A stretch of DNA of 64,000 bases from Edolisoma coerulescens (Eukaryota > Chordata > Aves > Passeriformes > Campephagidae). Position numbers and translations under genes: made by a program. Where the stretch lies: positions 1,047,586 to 1,111,585 of the forward strand of contig VWZW01006289.1 in NCBI GenBank assembly GCA_013397115.1, given 5' to 3'. Under the pieces are notes generated by a model. The model did not search any database and was not told the origin of the DNA. It saw only the letters and a program-made list of their open reading frames with translations. This document shows positions 12,301-25,560 of this stretch, piece by piece (positions within the stretch are counted from its first letter, which is position 1; every line of letters starts with the position of its first letter).

Positions 12301-15300
12301 TGATGTTGGACTGGCCTGATATCACCTATGTACCTTTAAAACTACACCTCTCCAGTAAAATTAATGTAATGCAGCACACAGCAACCACGAGTGTAGCTTT
12401 TCAGTTTTGGATGTATCTTGTCAGCGTGACTTTATTTTGCTCTTATCACAGTGGCTCATTATGACACCGGAAACAAGGAGGAGGAAATTATAACAAAGGT
12501 GGACAGCTGAAACCTATATAGCAGAGAAATCTGAAAAGAGAGGAAAACAGTGAGGAGGTTATTTGTCTCAGAGAAGGAAGGAAGGACCTAAACATAAAGG
12601 CAGCTGTGGATAAAAGGAGAAGAATGGGGCAGGGGGATGAGCAGTGCACACACCTGTGAGAGAAAAGTTGCGATGAGGCAATGAAGAACACAAGCAGAGG
12701 CAGTGCAGATCAGGATTATAAATTGGATAGGGACTGAGGGGGAGGTATTTGTACAGAAGTGGTCTTGTTTTTGCATCTTGGCAGTCTGTACACTCTTCCC
12801 TGAGGCCAAATTTGCACTTGTACTTGACACGTGAGAAAGTCTCAGACACATGAAAGATATTGTAAATGAAACCATATTTTCAATGAAAGGCAGTTCCTAA
12901 AAGCAGAAAGGCAGCAGCCTCTCCATCAGCAACTGACAGCAGAAGGACTCTTATACCTCTTCACAAAGGATGCGTGATGGTACACCAGCACCTGCGGATG
13001 TGGCTTAGCTGTCACCTCGCGCATTCCTCCAACACTGTTGTTTATTTATACTAATAAATATAGGATATTTATTAAAAGATAGTCATAGAGCTTTTCCCCT
13101 TACCAAGGTAGTACCATTTTTTTGAAAAAGAGAAAAAAGCTCATGCTGACTTTTCCTTTTCCTCAAGTCCAAGCTGTGATGTAAAGTTGGCAGTTTGACT
13201 CCACGCTGAAAATGCTGAGAAGCCCTCATATTCCAAACAGTATCACCCAGACATACACTCAGGGAAGTAACATATTTTAAAAAATTCATTCTTTCTGACT
13301 TCTCATTCCAAGTTCCCTCTCTTATAAGTGAAGTTTAAAGGTCGTTTCTGTTTTGGTTTGGTTTTTTTTCATTTTGGTGAGGAGAGGGAGGGTTGACAAT
13401 CCTGTGACTACTTCGAATGCGGGAGCCAAAGCTCAATATCTTTCACTTAAGTGCTGCCAGCTGAATCAGCGATAGCTGAACCAGAGAAACAGAACATATT
13501 TGCTGAATGTAGCTGCTTTTGTCCTCCTTCTCTTCAGGTTAATCACATAAAATGTCTTTTCATTTTTATCTGATGTAATTTCTCTTACACATGTGAAGGG
13601 AATGCAAAATGCAATTTAGTTTGGCAACGTCGAAGATACATTAATCATATAGAATATAATGAGTGATCTATATGTTGAGAAACATATATCTTAGTTTCTT
13701 TGTCCAAATTCCTGCTATTTGCCCAGTAGCACTGACATTCTTCTGATATTTCTATGATGGCTTTCCTGTGAAGTCTATCACATTTTCCATAGCGCTCTTT
13801 GATCCAGGGTATGCTGAGACTGTACCTTGCCCTGCTCTGTCCTTCTAAGACCTCTGGACACATTCAGCAACATATTGCAGCATCTGGACCCATGGAGAGT
13901 TTTACCCCTGATAGCCTTTGCTTTACTCTCTAAAAGGTTGCTATGGGAACACAGTGAGGCATATCTGATAAGCCCTTACAGCATCACCCAAATGTTTATA
14001 GGTCTAATAACTTCAGAAAGGCTTCAAAGGGTTGTTTAGAGATCTGGTTTTGTTGGAAAATAAAAGAAAAACAAACCTATGTATCAAGTACCAGTCACAG
14101 TCCTTTAGAACAAGTACATACATACAACTTATATCTCTCAACATAACCACCTGTGTGAGGGACTTTAGCAAAGGACAACTTAATAAAATATTTATCCAGA
14201 AAGCTCACTTTATTCAGACAAATTGTGCTTGGAAAGGGCTCACTTCAAACAGAAACTCAGCTTTGTGGGAACTGACCAGTAACATCACTATAAATGACCA
14301 GTTCAGTCACACCTTAGCACAGACATGGCTCCAACACTATGAAAAGTAGCCAGGTTTTGTACCCTCAAGAAAATTTCTTTGCATACGAGATAAAGAGGTT
14401 TTGGGGCATTTTTGTTGGGCTTTTGTTATGGGGAGGGGGTGGAGAAATCTTCTGTGGAGCACACTCTGTAGCTAGATTTGATAATTTCCTTCTAAGCGAG
14501 GCTCTTGGCTGTGTTGACGTAGCTGATGAAGCTAGCATACTTAAACCCACACTTCTTTGCTTATAATGATACAATCTGTCCATGATGTAGAGTCATGTTG
14601 GTATCTCTAAAGGAAACATTTTTATTTCTCCTGATTTTCTGTATTTTTAGTAGTATAAAAATATTTTTATATTCAAAAGACACACAGTAACTGAGTTCTC
14701 TAACAGCATACCCAATTCCAACCTGCTCTGAGAACAGAAGCAACACCGAACACTGAGAACATAAAGAGTTTCTGTTCAAATAAATAAATAAATTGTATCC
14801 AAAAGTCAAGAAAAACACAATAAACCCAATTTGCTACATGGCAGCAAAGTAAGATTAGCTAATTGAGGATGTAATTTGTAATACTATTACTGTGAGTACA
14901 GTTCACATCCTTGTCATTTTATTGCATCAGTTTAGGGGTTTGTTGTTGTTGTGACATAAAATTAGCCATTCAAATTTGTTCTGGGCTGAAACAAGGCTTA
15001 CAGAACACCACTTAGTGCCAACTGCTTTTCTTTCCCTACGTCAATAGCAAAACATTCTTTTTCCCCAGAGTATTGTGCTGCGTGATTGGGGTATTCGTAG
15101 GAGACAATAGTTGAATTTGAAGCTGATGCTGATAAGAACCAGCCATTCCAGAATTTTAAACATGCCTGAAAACATGGTCTCCAAGTTGGGGTAGATGCTG
15201 GGAAAAGTCTGGAGTACATCCTAGTCCTGCTGTTTTCCAGTTATTCCCTATTAGGGAAAAGTTAACAAGGGGTATGTTGCAAAGGAACAGAAACTAGAAT

Positions 15301-18090
15301 GGATTAAGGTTCCCGTGACTCCCCTGATAAGAGCCAGTGCTGGATCTGTGATGTAGGAAACACACAGCTATCCAAACATAAGCTTTGTTCCCTCCTGTGT
15401 GTGATGATGAGCACTTCTTGGAGGAGAGGACACTATAGCAAAGTGCTAAATAAACATCAGACATAACTGTTCAGGCGCCCACTTCCACATCGCCCTCTAT
15501 GCAATTGTCACGTCATTTCCCTTGCACATCTACTGCTCCATGTAAGCAACACTAGGTTGAATTAAAATCCTTTTTCTGAAACTGTAAGGTTCAGTCTTTA
15601 GGAAATACTCTAGGTTAAATCAGGGTATTTGTCAGAATGCTCCTGAAACCGGTTAAGTTAAAAAATTCTCCTTCTTCTACAAAATCATCTGCTCATTTTC
15701 AGCAATTGTAGCCCATCTGGAGGTTCCTCCCTTCCTGTAAATGTCTTTGAGAAGAAGTTCAAACTCTTGTTGAGTCAAGAGCAAAGAAACAAGTAAGCCA
15801 AGCCAGTCATAACTTATTTCCTCTGCTCTTAAAAGAGAAATACATACTTATACTCTTGCTTTATTTAATGGAGAAATCATTCACAGCAAAACAAAAAGCC
15901 CAGGCTCATTAAGCACTACCGGTTTTCCAGAGTTATCCTTATAACTTCCTCTCTGGAGAAAGGATGGTGCCATCTATGTGTAGTAAGATATTGCAGTTAA
16001 ATAGAGATCCTGGTAAGTCAGCTTTCAACAAGCCTTTTCTGTTAATACATTCGGTCATAGCAGCTTTCCTACCACTAATACAAAAAAGCACCTGAAAAAT
16101 TATGATGACTTCTTCAACAAAGCTACTTTAGAAAATCCTGATCAATGGACTTCTCTTCACAGACCTTGTGAATCTGGAAGGATACTAGACACCACTCAGT
16201 ATAAAGGCTTGCACAAAAAACAGAGAGATCATGAAAAAGGTGCCGTAACAATGGTGCCATATAATTTTGTGTCACATGCTCTTTCTCTTACAATCTATAA
16301 GCAACACATGGAATTCACACAGATGAGTTTTTGGCAAAAACCTAAGTTGACTGCATGCCAATCAAAGATTTATCCACATAGACAGGGTGTCAGGACGGCA
16401 ACATGTTTTCTCACACAGTTAAAGAGCTCTTTCAAACGTAAAGGATCCATTTGCATTTGCAGTGATACCAGGATGGAGACATCAGTAAGCAATTGATAAG
16501 TCTGAGGAAAAATCTTTAAATTAGCTTGGAAAAAAGAAAGGATGTAGAAGGACAGGATCTGTCATTGGTGTGAGAGATCAGGCAGCTGACAGAGGCAGGA
16601 GTGGAGTGAGGTTCAGTGTTCAGCTGGCTGCTTCTATGTGCAATTCTGTGGCAATCCCACTATCCTGTGCCTGTGTCTCTCTTGGGTGATTTAAGAGCCT
16701 CTGAGAGGCTTTTCTCTGTGGGGAAAAAGATATCCCAAGGAATTAAAACCAAAAAATCAGTACTTTTTATTCTGGTGATCCTTAAACCAGTCTTGCCAGA
16801 TTTCTCTACTTGTACCCGCTGTGAAAGCTGTCACTCGTCTCAGACTCAGTATCTGTTTGATGCTTGTCCAGATTTCTCTCTGCCTTCAATTTGTTTTTTC
16901 ACAAAATCATTTCTGCAGATTCTAATAGTCCTTTGAAAGAGTATATAAAGTACATACAAAGCACACAGATTTGGTGTGCACTGTACTTAGCTGTGGGACT
17001 GATGTCTACTCAGTCTCAAAATCTCTTGCTGGGTTATTTTAGCTTTGCATTGGTAGGGCTCTGAACACCTTAGCAGTTAAATAATGGCTCAGAAATTATT
17101 TTGGCAGATGCCAATTTGCTGATAATGTTACCACAATGAAGACTTAAGAATTTCCAAGACTAAGCAGTCTGCCTGCATGCCTTTTAAAGGCTACAGCAGC
17201 ATTTGGATTGTTCACTGTGGGATCTGTGGGACCTGTAGTAAAATAAGAGCCTGAACTCATTTTCCAGGTTTATGCCAAGCACACAAATCTCTAGAAATCT
17301 GAGGATGTTCATCACAGAACCAATTTAATTGCAATAGATAGATGACATTACAACAGGGTAAGATAGTGCTTTTGTATTTATTTGTGGCAATGGAAGGAGG
17401 GACTGCACTTTTCTGCATGTACCAGAGTCTAGAGATCTGGAGGTTTTAGAAGCCCAGTACAGGGATTTGTAGGAGCAAAAAAATCAGAGGTGTTGGTGTG
17501 GGAAAAGATTTGATCACAGTAAAATCTAGACAGTGATAGGCACGATAATGTGGAGACTGACAGGTTAGCTCATAAGAGAGGAAATGTGGTAAGTGAAAGA
17601 AAAGTACAAACTCTGAGAGAAGTGTAAGAGGAAAGGAGAGCAGAAGTTTTAATGGTGTATATGCAGGTATTGCATCTGATCTGTGAAAACTAAAGATGCA
17701 ATTCCTAGAATTTCAGGATCTATATTATCTATATACTCCTATACGCATAATATGTGTTGATAATACCTCAGGGCCGGATGGAAACATTCAGAAAATATTT
17801 TTGTTGGATGCTACTACTTGAATGTAACTGAATAGAGATCACTATTTACCCTAAGTGAAAAAAAATTTGTCCAAATACATGGACATTCATTACCTTGCTA
17901 CTCACTAGCAAAATAAAAGAGAAAGAGAAAGAGAGAATTTAATCAGAGAAAGTCTGTATCCCTTCATGTTAATTTGAAATTTGTTTTCCTGGTGAAATTC
18001 TCATATAGTGGAATTTCTCTCCAGTTAGAATAAACTTGATGCATGTGGTTGAAATGGAATGACAAAAGTCAGAGGGTCCACAAAACCTTA
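9301..18090. other. Long unannotated AT-rich stretch
   Basis: No transposon, RNA gene or convincing coding sequence is visible in this 8.8 kb. Small items seen: a purine-rich tract of GGAGG, GAAGG and similar words at about 12475-12620, an AAAT repeat at 14777-14794 (listed separately), and a GAGAAA-type purine run near 17918-17936. The short open frames on both strands (longest about 106 codons, at 16616-16936) have no domain that I recognise. Confidence 0.4.
14777..14794. repeat. Short (AAAT)n microsatellite
   Basis: About four units of AAAT/AATA occur directly in the sequence. It is a simple repeat with no implied function. Confidence 0.85.
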
Positions 18091-18344
18091 GCAATTTTTA
18101 AGAGTAGATCATACACATNTTATCCAACTGAAGAGGTGTCCAGAGTCCTGTGGGCACCACCCAGGCTCCGTGGGGGTACCTTTTTATAGATCAGTTTTCC
18201 CCACTCTGGAGCTAAATTTCTCCCTTTTTATACAAATCAGTTATCATGTGTAGTTTATTCTTCTAAACCTTTCTGGAAGTGGGTTAGAGGTCTTCAGGGG
18301 TCTTTGGTGGTCTTGNGCAATTTTTAAGAGTAGATCATACACAT
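18091..18344. other. Probable assembly artefact: 28-bp direct repeat around an N-bounded 196-bp insert
   Basis: The same 28 bases (beginning GCAATTTTTAAGAGTAGATC) occur at 18091-18118 and 18317-18344. Between them lie a single N at 18119, 196 bases (18120-18315) and a single N at 18316. The direct repeat is far longer than the 4-6 bp target-site duplication of an LTR element, and the Ns sit exactly at the repeat boundaries. This is what an unresolved contig join or gap-fill produces. The insert has a TTTTTATA/TATAAAAA word on either strand and may be LTR-derived sequence placed here by the assembler; its identity is unknown. Confidence 0.75.
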
Positions 18345-18750
18345 GGCATAGAAATTGAATGTTAGTCCCCTATAGCCACACACTGTGGTGGATTTTGAGT
18401 AAGGGGTAGGGTGAAAGGGAAGAGNCTCCCCCCCCCACCCCCACTCCACTGTGGTGGCCTTTAGTTGTCAGTCCATGCCCACTTCTCTAAGCTGTATCCT
18501 TTCAGTGCCTGTGCTGCAGTGTGTTGTGCTTATCTCCAGGAGCCAGAACAAGGACCTTTGTCCCAGGAGAGTGCTTCCCTACTTCCATATGGCCCCTCCT
18601 CCAGACACATCCTGTCCTTTTCCACAGTGTGTTCTTACAAATAAATCTTGGTTGGCTCCTGAGCTGTCAGTGCTTGGGACAGACATTTTAGCCCCTTATC
18701 TTCTGGGCTTCTACATAAGTCAACGTCTTTAAAGTCAGTTTTACTAAAAC
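18345..18750 (+). mobile_element. Possible degenerate LTR tail with poly(C) tract and a further N
   Basis: After the artefact the sequence holds a single N at 18425, an interrupted C-rich run at 18426-18443, and CACTGTGGTGG words on both sides of the N (near 18377 and 18447). An AATAAA signal lies at 18640-18645 within CTTACAAATAAATCTTGG, followed by GGCTCCTGAGCTGTC. The arrangement resembles the R-U5 part of an avian retroviral LTR, but I cannot name the family or find both termini. An open frame at 18451-18732 (93 codons) is probably incidental. Confidence 0.25.
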
Positions 18751-21700
18751 CACTTGTGCCTCTTACGGTGCTTATTGCTCACTCATTTGGTGGTTACTCC
18801 TGCTAAAAAAAAATAATTATTTCCTTTTATAAGATGATGTATTGTAGTGTTCTGTACCCATGCATCTGAATGTCTTGATGCTCAAATTGCTTCTTGGACA
18901 AAATGACCTAGAGGAGGGAAGTAGGGTAAACGCTGTGATTCAGATCATGTGTTCTAGCAAGAGACAGTCTGCCTGAGATCAGTAGGGCAGCACATAGCAT
19001 AATCAGACCATACTCCCACTATTGGATTGCTTCCTGAATTTTTACCATCTTTCATAGAAAATGTATAACGTCTTCTCAGAAAACACTTTCACAGAAACAT
19101 CAGAATATGTCATTATTACATTTTTCCTTTGTAAGTGAGGGGAAGCTGGCCTTTCCTGCACTTCATAACTCTGTAACTCAAGTTATCTCTGTCTAATATC
19201 TTTTCACCAACTTAACTTATTATTCTTTTTTGTTTACAGGAAGCCCACAAGTGAAGGATATTTAAAAACATTGATTGTCATCAAACCAACTCAGCTATAG
19301 AAGAGCTGTCATGGTACTTTCCTTCTACAGAAGGAAAGCAAAGGGTGTGCTCCTAAAAGCAGGGGAGCCTTTGCAGCTTGCCGGCTGGTTTGCTCACTAT
19401 AGGATGAGGTACAGTTATTCCCTAAATGTAGCCTAACTTCACAATAGCCTGGTATAGTGGGAGGGCTTTCAACAGATACCAAAATATTGTCAGAACATTG
19501 CTGCTTGTTACTCTCCCTGTGAGAATATTTATCAAATTTATTGTATTAGGCCATTTCATATAGTCAGAAGCAAAACATGTGCAGTGTCATGACATAGAAT
19601 TGTATCATTTTCAAGTCATTTTGTCCCTCTTATACAATCCATGGTAAATTGAAAATATGATGACAAGGAGCAGTAAATTCTGTAAATTTCTGTTTAAAAC
19701 TTTTGCTCATTATCTTCCAAAGTTCTTATTTAATTTTGCAACTAAACCTTGGTTTTTTTCCTTCCAAAGCCAACAGTTATAACCTTTAACTGTCAAATGT
19801 ATTCTGTATAATGTAAAACAGATTTTGTGTCTTGAAAGTAAAGGATAATAATAATATACATAAAATCCATGATCAGTAACTTCTTTTAGGTGTATTCTTT
19901 AAAAATAGGTTTTTCAAAGAATTGTATGAGCTCAGTCAATTCACCAGAACCTTTTTGCTAGACACTGTCCATGATGCTTTGGTTTTAAATGACATTTGAT
20001 TAGGATAGAGACATATATAATGGGATACATATATTCTATCAAGCATTCAAGTGATTATTCAGAAAGAAATTAAAAACTTACTTCCTTCATGCTGCTAGGT
20101 GAATGCTAGACACCTATTTATGGTATAGTCTTATTTATTAAATTCCACTCTATATCTCTGTGGAACAATAACAGACATTCTGGAAAAGTAAAAAAATCCT
20201 TAAATTAATTTGGAGTGGCACTACAAGACACCCCAAGGATTTCAGCTTCACTTCACAAAAAGTGTAAATCTCTATGTGTGTGTGTATCTGTACTCTGTCT
20301 ATTTTATGTTTATGTTCAGATCCCAAGGTGTTAAAGTGTTATTTCCCTTGAATAATAAAACCATGGCTCGAGTTACAATAGTTGCAAACAAAACACTTAA
20401 AACTGGTTAATTCTGTCTTCATTTTGCATTATTTTCTGTGGTTAAAAATATGTCGATTAGAAAAGACAGTAATGTGCACATCAATCTAAATATTTAAATA
20501 TTTTCCCATGCACTTATAAATGTACTGTGAGTATACAATATGAGAACAATAAAACTGGCAGGTGACTTTCAACACAGTACTCTCTAAACTACTAGCGCAG
20601 GAAAACAGAGTGAGGAAATTCTGCCTAGAATTGCACACGTGACACCATTGGTCTCTCTTGAGGACCAGATTCAGTACAAATAAAATCCTGTAATTATTTT
20701 CCTGCAGAGTGATATCAAGCACTTTACAGACGGCATCAGTGCTGCTGGTAGTAATAAGCACGTAGTAAACACCATGGCAAGGAACATTTTTCAGGGACAA
20801 GCTCCTACCTCTGCACAGTCAGGTGTAATGGCTTCCTGGAGTGCTGAAATTGAGGGAGTATATGGGCTGCTTTCTGCACTGAGTCAGCCTGATGAGTTAG
20901 CAAGCTGGTTCTACTTCCATTTTCTTTGGAAAAATGACAAATTTACTTTATTCTTTAGGAAACTAGATCTGGTAACTCCCAGGACTCTTAGAATTATCTC
21001 AATAATGTGTCATTATATGAACAGGCACTAAACCCCTCCCCCTCCAGTAATAGGAAAGGGCTTCTGCTACTTTCCGCTGAGGAAAATCATCTTTTCCCAT
21101 TTGCACTGTAGGAGTAAAGTTATGAAGCAGAAAAAAGTAAATTATATGGTAACTGCTGTCAGAGCTGAAAGGGATGAGAAAGAGTGATAAATTCTCAGGA
21201 ATGAATGTCCTTTGTCTCCCTGGCCTTTCTTGAGCCCTGGTCTTGGTTTCTGAGGCAGGAGCGACTCAAGTAGCACTGATGGTGCTGAGGGAGGCAGTAA
21301 CAGCTTTCAGACTCTGGATTAAGAAATCAGCTTCACTTACTTGATCCTCCTGCCTCTCCACCTAAAGCCTATCAGCCAACCGTAGGACCCATATTTATTC
21401 TGCCTTTTTTGGATGAGAACTCCACATCTCAGAGCTTCATGATTCTGTCCCCAGATGTGTTTACTCTTGACTATCCACCCAAATGCTGAAAGGCATGTCG
21501 CTTTGTCCACCAAATAAGCCAATATTCCTTTGGATGTGATTATATACAGACACACCAAAAAATCCTTGTTTCCTTTGTCTTACTCTTTCAGGAAACTGAC
21601 AAGCTACAACTTAAAAATATCTCTTCCCTTAAATGGCTTCAAAACTTGTAAACATTTTTCAGCAATGGAGTATTTACCACTATCTGGTTTTCATGGTCTA

Positions 21701-22950
21701 ATTATTATTAATTTACAGGCAGTCACACTCTTTGTTTTTCTCATACCCAAAGCATGGTTCACTTGCTGGTACAGGACTAGCCTTTGGGTGGCTGCAGGCA
21801 GTTCAGATTTCTCTTAATTCGGTGCTTTAGTTTGTCCAGTTTCAATCTGCATTTTGAACTATTTTATTGACTGAAGTATAATTCCTTTAAAGTGTTTTCT
21901 TCTAATTAATATGAATGGGGAGTAAGTAATTCAATAATAATTCAATTTTTTAGGATTTCCTTATTTTCACTTGTGGCTGTGAACTGAGTAGTCATGCTAA
22001 GAGATTTTAATTTAAAAAAAAAAACAAAATTCATGTTCAGATTTTACTTTTCAATCTAACTGGAAGTATAACTACTACAAAATCTCTTCTCATTAATGGA
22101 AATAATCCATTTTTGTCATTATTACATTTTTTTTTTAGTTTTTAAGTAAGGTTAACACAAATAACTGACTCTGGTGGTTTGTATCTTTCCTTACAGGCAG
22201 CCTAAACTCATCCAAGGGTAATTTAATGATTGAAATGAAGTTATGACAGAGATTAATGTAGTTCAGTATTTCTCACATGAGATTATCTTTTTAGTGATGA
22301 CAGATTTTCAATAAACTCTTGCATATCAGATTTTCTTGCCTTCAAAAAAATCCTCAACTTTCCTTCTGATGCTACACAGACTGTTTTTATTTCTTAGACA
22401 GTGCAAGTAAGCCGGATTGTTTGATGAAAATCATCAGCTGCATTGAAGAGTAGCCCTGCTGCCTCACTCCTAACTGTATTCCTTTAGGCACTAAAAGATG
22501 TTGGAATAGTGACTTCTTACAGTGTGCTAATTTGGTTTTGTAACCTTCATCACGTCAGATCTGTCTTTCCTATTCTCGTCAGCCACGCACACACAGTAAT
22601 TCCTGCAAAGTTTTGAGGTCCAGATTTCCATAAGTGAGCCTGATACTTAAGTGTGACAATCATATAATAGGTGTGTCTTAAAGTCACTAAATATGCTTTG
22701 TTCAGTAGGATTGAGACAGCACATTTTTTCCTCTGTGGGATTTAGGGTCCTAACAGTCTGAGAAGAATTTACAAACCCAAAAGGATACACGGCTTTATTT
22801 TGAACCATAAGCCTTTGGGTGCTTGATCAATGAACAATGTGATGGCTACAAATGTCTTCATATGTCCTTTAGTCTGACTAAATAATTCTGGCACCTCTTT
22901 TTCTTGAAAATTTTGCATTCAATTTCTCCAAAAAAGTATACGTATTCGCG
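18751..22950. other. Unannotated AT-rich stretch
   Basis: No repeat family is recognised. Acceptor-like tracts end at about 19241 (TTTTTTGTTTACAG) and 22196 (CTTTCCTTACAG), each without a convincing exon behind it. A short GTGTGTGT run lies near 20275. A small open frame with a good start context at 20774-21031 is listed separately. Confidence 0.4.
20774..21031 (+). other. Small open frame with Kozak-like start (85 codons), unconfirmed
   Basis: The ATG at 20774 sits in ACACCATGG, an excellent vertebrate initiation context, and the frame runs 85 codons to a stop. The peptide (starts MARNIFQGQAPTSAQSG) shows no signal peptide, transmembrane segment or domain that I know. No splice signals or nearby polyadenylation context support transcription. 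Frames of this length are expected by chance in 64 kb, so it is recorded only as a candidate. Confidence 0.08.
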
Positions 22951-23068
22951 CATATATATATATATATATATATGTATACATATATATATGTATACATATA
23001 TATGTATATATATGTATGCATGTATACTTTATACATATACATATATATAAATAAAGGTGTATATATAA
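22951..23068. repeat. Compound TA / TATG-TACA microsatellite
   Basis: A run of alternating pyrimidine-purine TA dinucleotides passes into TATGTATACATATA palindromic units and then TATAAATAAA-type tails. Overlapping six-frame peptides rich in Tyr, Ile and Met in this interval are artefacts of the simple repeat. The self-complementary arrangement could extrude hairpins or cruciforms and is likely to be length-polymorphic. Confidence 0.95.
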
Positions 23069-24029
23069 ATAAAAGTATTGTGTTAAATGAAGACATAAGC
23101 ATGAGTTGGGGTCAAGTTGAGAACCAAAATTCACTTCTAGTAGTAGTCAATCCTAGTAAGGAGTAGCTAATGACCACCTTGGTAATCAGAATCAAGTGGA
23201 TGTCTTCTAATATCTAACACATGTATGGTGTGTTTCATAAGCATTTTGATCCTCAAAGTCTGAATTACAAGATTCAAACTGAGAATATATCTCTAAAAAT
23301 GAGGTCAGCTATTAACACAAATTATGGTATGCTCATACATGGACCTCAGTTATTTGTATACTGTGATAAAATTACAATGATAATTATATTCTACAAATTG
23401 TGCCTACACAAATGAAAGCTATAGGAAAGCAACTTTAAAACTGTATCTGGAACTATCCTGTGCACTTCCCCAGCTACTCAGTGACATCTCAGAAGTACAC
23501 TCAGGCTCTTCTTGTGAAGAAACCTCAAATGCGGAGAAACGGCTGGTGAGTTGTTTTCTGCTGTTTGATAGCTGCTTGTCTTCACCAGCCACTCTCACAG
23601 TCCCCCGAAAGGATCCCATCAAAACAATACTTTTGCAGCTTCCCCTGAAACCAAAATCAAGCAAACCCTGCTTTGCCATCCCCTATCTATAAGACACATT
23701 ATTTGTAAAAATGCTCTACAACTCTGTATGCCGGTGGTCCAGGTGGGCCTTTGCAAAGGAAATCTTAAAGGGTATTTAAAGGGTAGTTTAGGGGTAATTT
23801 TGTGGTAAGGCATGGTTTTCTCACCAGGGATGGCTGGATGGTGGCTTCACTGGAGAGAAGTTCAACTTTTAGTCAAAAAACTTAATGGTAGTCCACTAGA
23901 ATTGTAAAATGCTTGGCTAATGTGAAGTTTGCAGATTGTAATGTAAAGATTGCAGTGGTGTTTACAGAGCCTCTTACCCATTTTCTGGTGATCCACAATA
24001 GTTTCCTGTCAGACTTAGCAGTCTGTCTT
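23069..24029. other. Unannotated sequence
   Basis: No gene or repeat is recognised. The interval is moderately AT-rich with short open frames on both strands. GGGTATTTAAAGGGTAG-type runs near 23770 are local low-complexity variation only. Confidence 0.35.
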
Positions 24030-25560
24030 CAACCTTTGATATTGTTGTGTCAAGGCTCATCATCTACAGCCTCAGTCAGGGAAATCTGGGGTAATAAGGC
24101 AAGGATTTTTCTCAGGGGTCACACCACCTGCTGGTGGAGTGAAAGATCCACCCAGTGCTGTTGTACCGCTGCCAGCATCTCAGGATCCATCGGATCTTTC
24201 TATGATCTGCTCAACAACCAGCAATTGCAGGAACAGAAGTCTGCTGGGAACCTGGGAGTCATGGTTCAGCGGTCAGGACCACACAAGCTCTGCTTGAGAG
24301 GCAAATGGGGAAGGGTAGAGGTATATGGAAAGTCCTAGTCCTCTTTCCCTCCTCCTGCTCTGTCCCTGTCCTGGAGAGATGCGGGAGTCTCATCCTGTCA
24401 CAAACGTGGTCAGATGTGCTGTGTAGGCACAGCAACAGCCAGATATGTCAGCTAGAAATTCAGCAGGACAGCAAAGCACATCCCAGTCTGGACTGGTGCA
24501 GCCCGAGCACAGCACATGTGAGCTCCTCTCCGTGCAGCCTCCCTGTCCCTTGAAATTACACTTGGCAGATTATCTGACACAAGACACCTTTCCCAGCCAG
24601 AGTCACAAAGACCAGCTCTTGAGGGGCTGTGACAGAATAAGAGCCGCATTTGAGAACAAATGCAATAGGGACTGACGGGGGTCTGATATCAGAAGTTGGC
24701 TGGTAAAGTACGACTGGAACGAGATAATTTTTTTTATTTGTGGGTTTGGGTTGGGATTTTTGGTGTTACAGGACTGCAGTAGGGATCAAGGAAATGCATG
24801 ATCTAGTTGGCCTAATCACCTCAGGGAGGAAGTATCTAGAGCCTTGGCATCTCAGTGTTTGTAGTCATCACCTCTGCATGTGGGTCACAGCTAAGGCTGA
24901 GAAACTGTGACAAATGTGTTGAGCAGCCTGGTTGCTTAAAGAAGAGTTTGGCCAAAAGAAAATACTAGTAAGTTCTGGAACAAGGATCCCAGGCTGGATG
25001 TGTGGGACAGTAAGGATGGTGTCGACCCAAACTATCCCAGACACTACGAGCTGCTGCTTGGAGATAGGGGTGTGTCTCTGGCTGGGGCATCCAGAGAATG
25101 CTCCCGTATGCTGGGGTGTAACTACAGAGTTGCTCAGAAATATTAGGTTTCCCACAGTAGAGTCTCAGGCACTGGATACATAAAAATAAATAAATAAATA
25201 ATTTAAAATGGAGGTCCAGCAGCAGGTCATGTTAAGCTGGATGTCTCTGGAGAGGGACCCAAACCAAAGAAACCCCACACTTTTGTACCCTCATAGTCTA
25301 TGCACCCGTTCTTCAGGTGCTCTTCATGTGTTTTGCAGTCACTTTTTCATCCATTGATGATTTCTGGTCTGCTGTCTTATAAATCCTTATGTGATTCTTT
25401 CTCCTGCATCCACTCATGTGGGCTGTTTACTGTTCTTACCTTGTCAAGTTGCCAATTCTGAGGGCTGTAGCCTCCTTATGTTCTGGTGTGCACTTCTTGT
25501 GCACTAGCTCAGTCAGCAGAGCATGGGAAGCAAAGAATTCCTTGATTTAGAGTAAGGACT
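24030..25560. other. GC-richer block of unknown origin
   Basis: This 1.5-kb block stands out from its AT-rich flanks and shows denser open frames on both strands, including 23913-24338 (141 codons from a TTG) and 24868-25183 on either strand. None has a domain I recognise. Candidate explanations are an old endogenous retroviral fragment, an unlisted repeat or a regulatory segment. An AAAT microsatellite interrupts it at 25184-25203. I found no PBS, polypurine tract with LTR, or retroviral protein motif, so no class is assigned. Confidence 0.25.
25184..25203. repeat. Short (AAAT)n microsatellite
   Basis: Four to five AAAT units follow GGATACATAA and end in ATTTAAAATG. It is a simple repeat read directly from the sequence. 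Confidence 0.9.

Noticed and set aside
13645..13863. 72-codon minus-strand frame with a true ATG and mixed composition
   Set aside because: The peptide looks soluble and protein-like, but the start context is weak and no homology, splice site or polyadenylation context is visible.
22878..23166. Tyr/Ile/Met-rich open frames on both strands
   Set aside because: Translations of a TA microsatellite.
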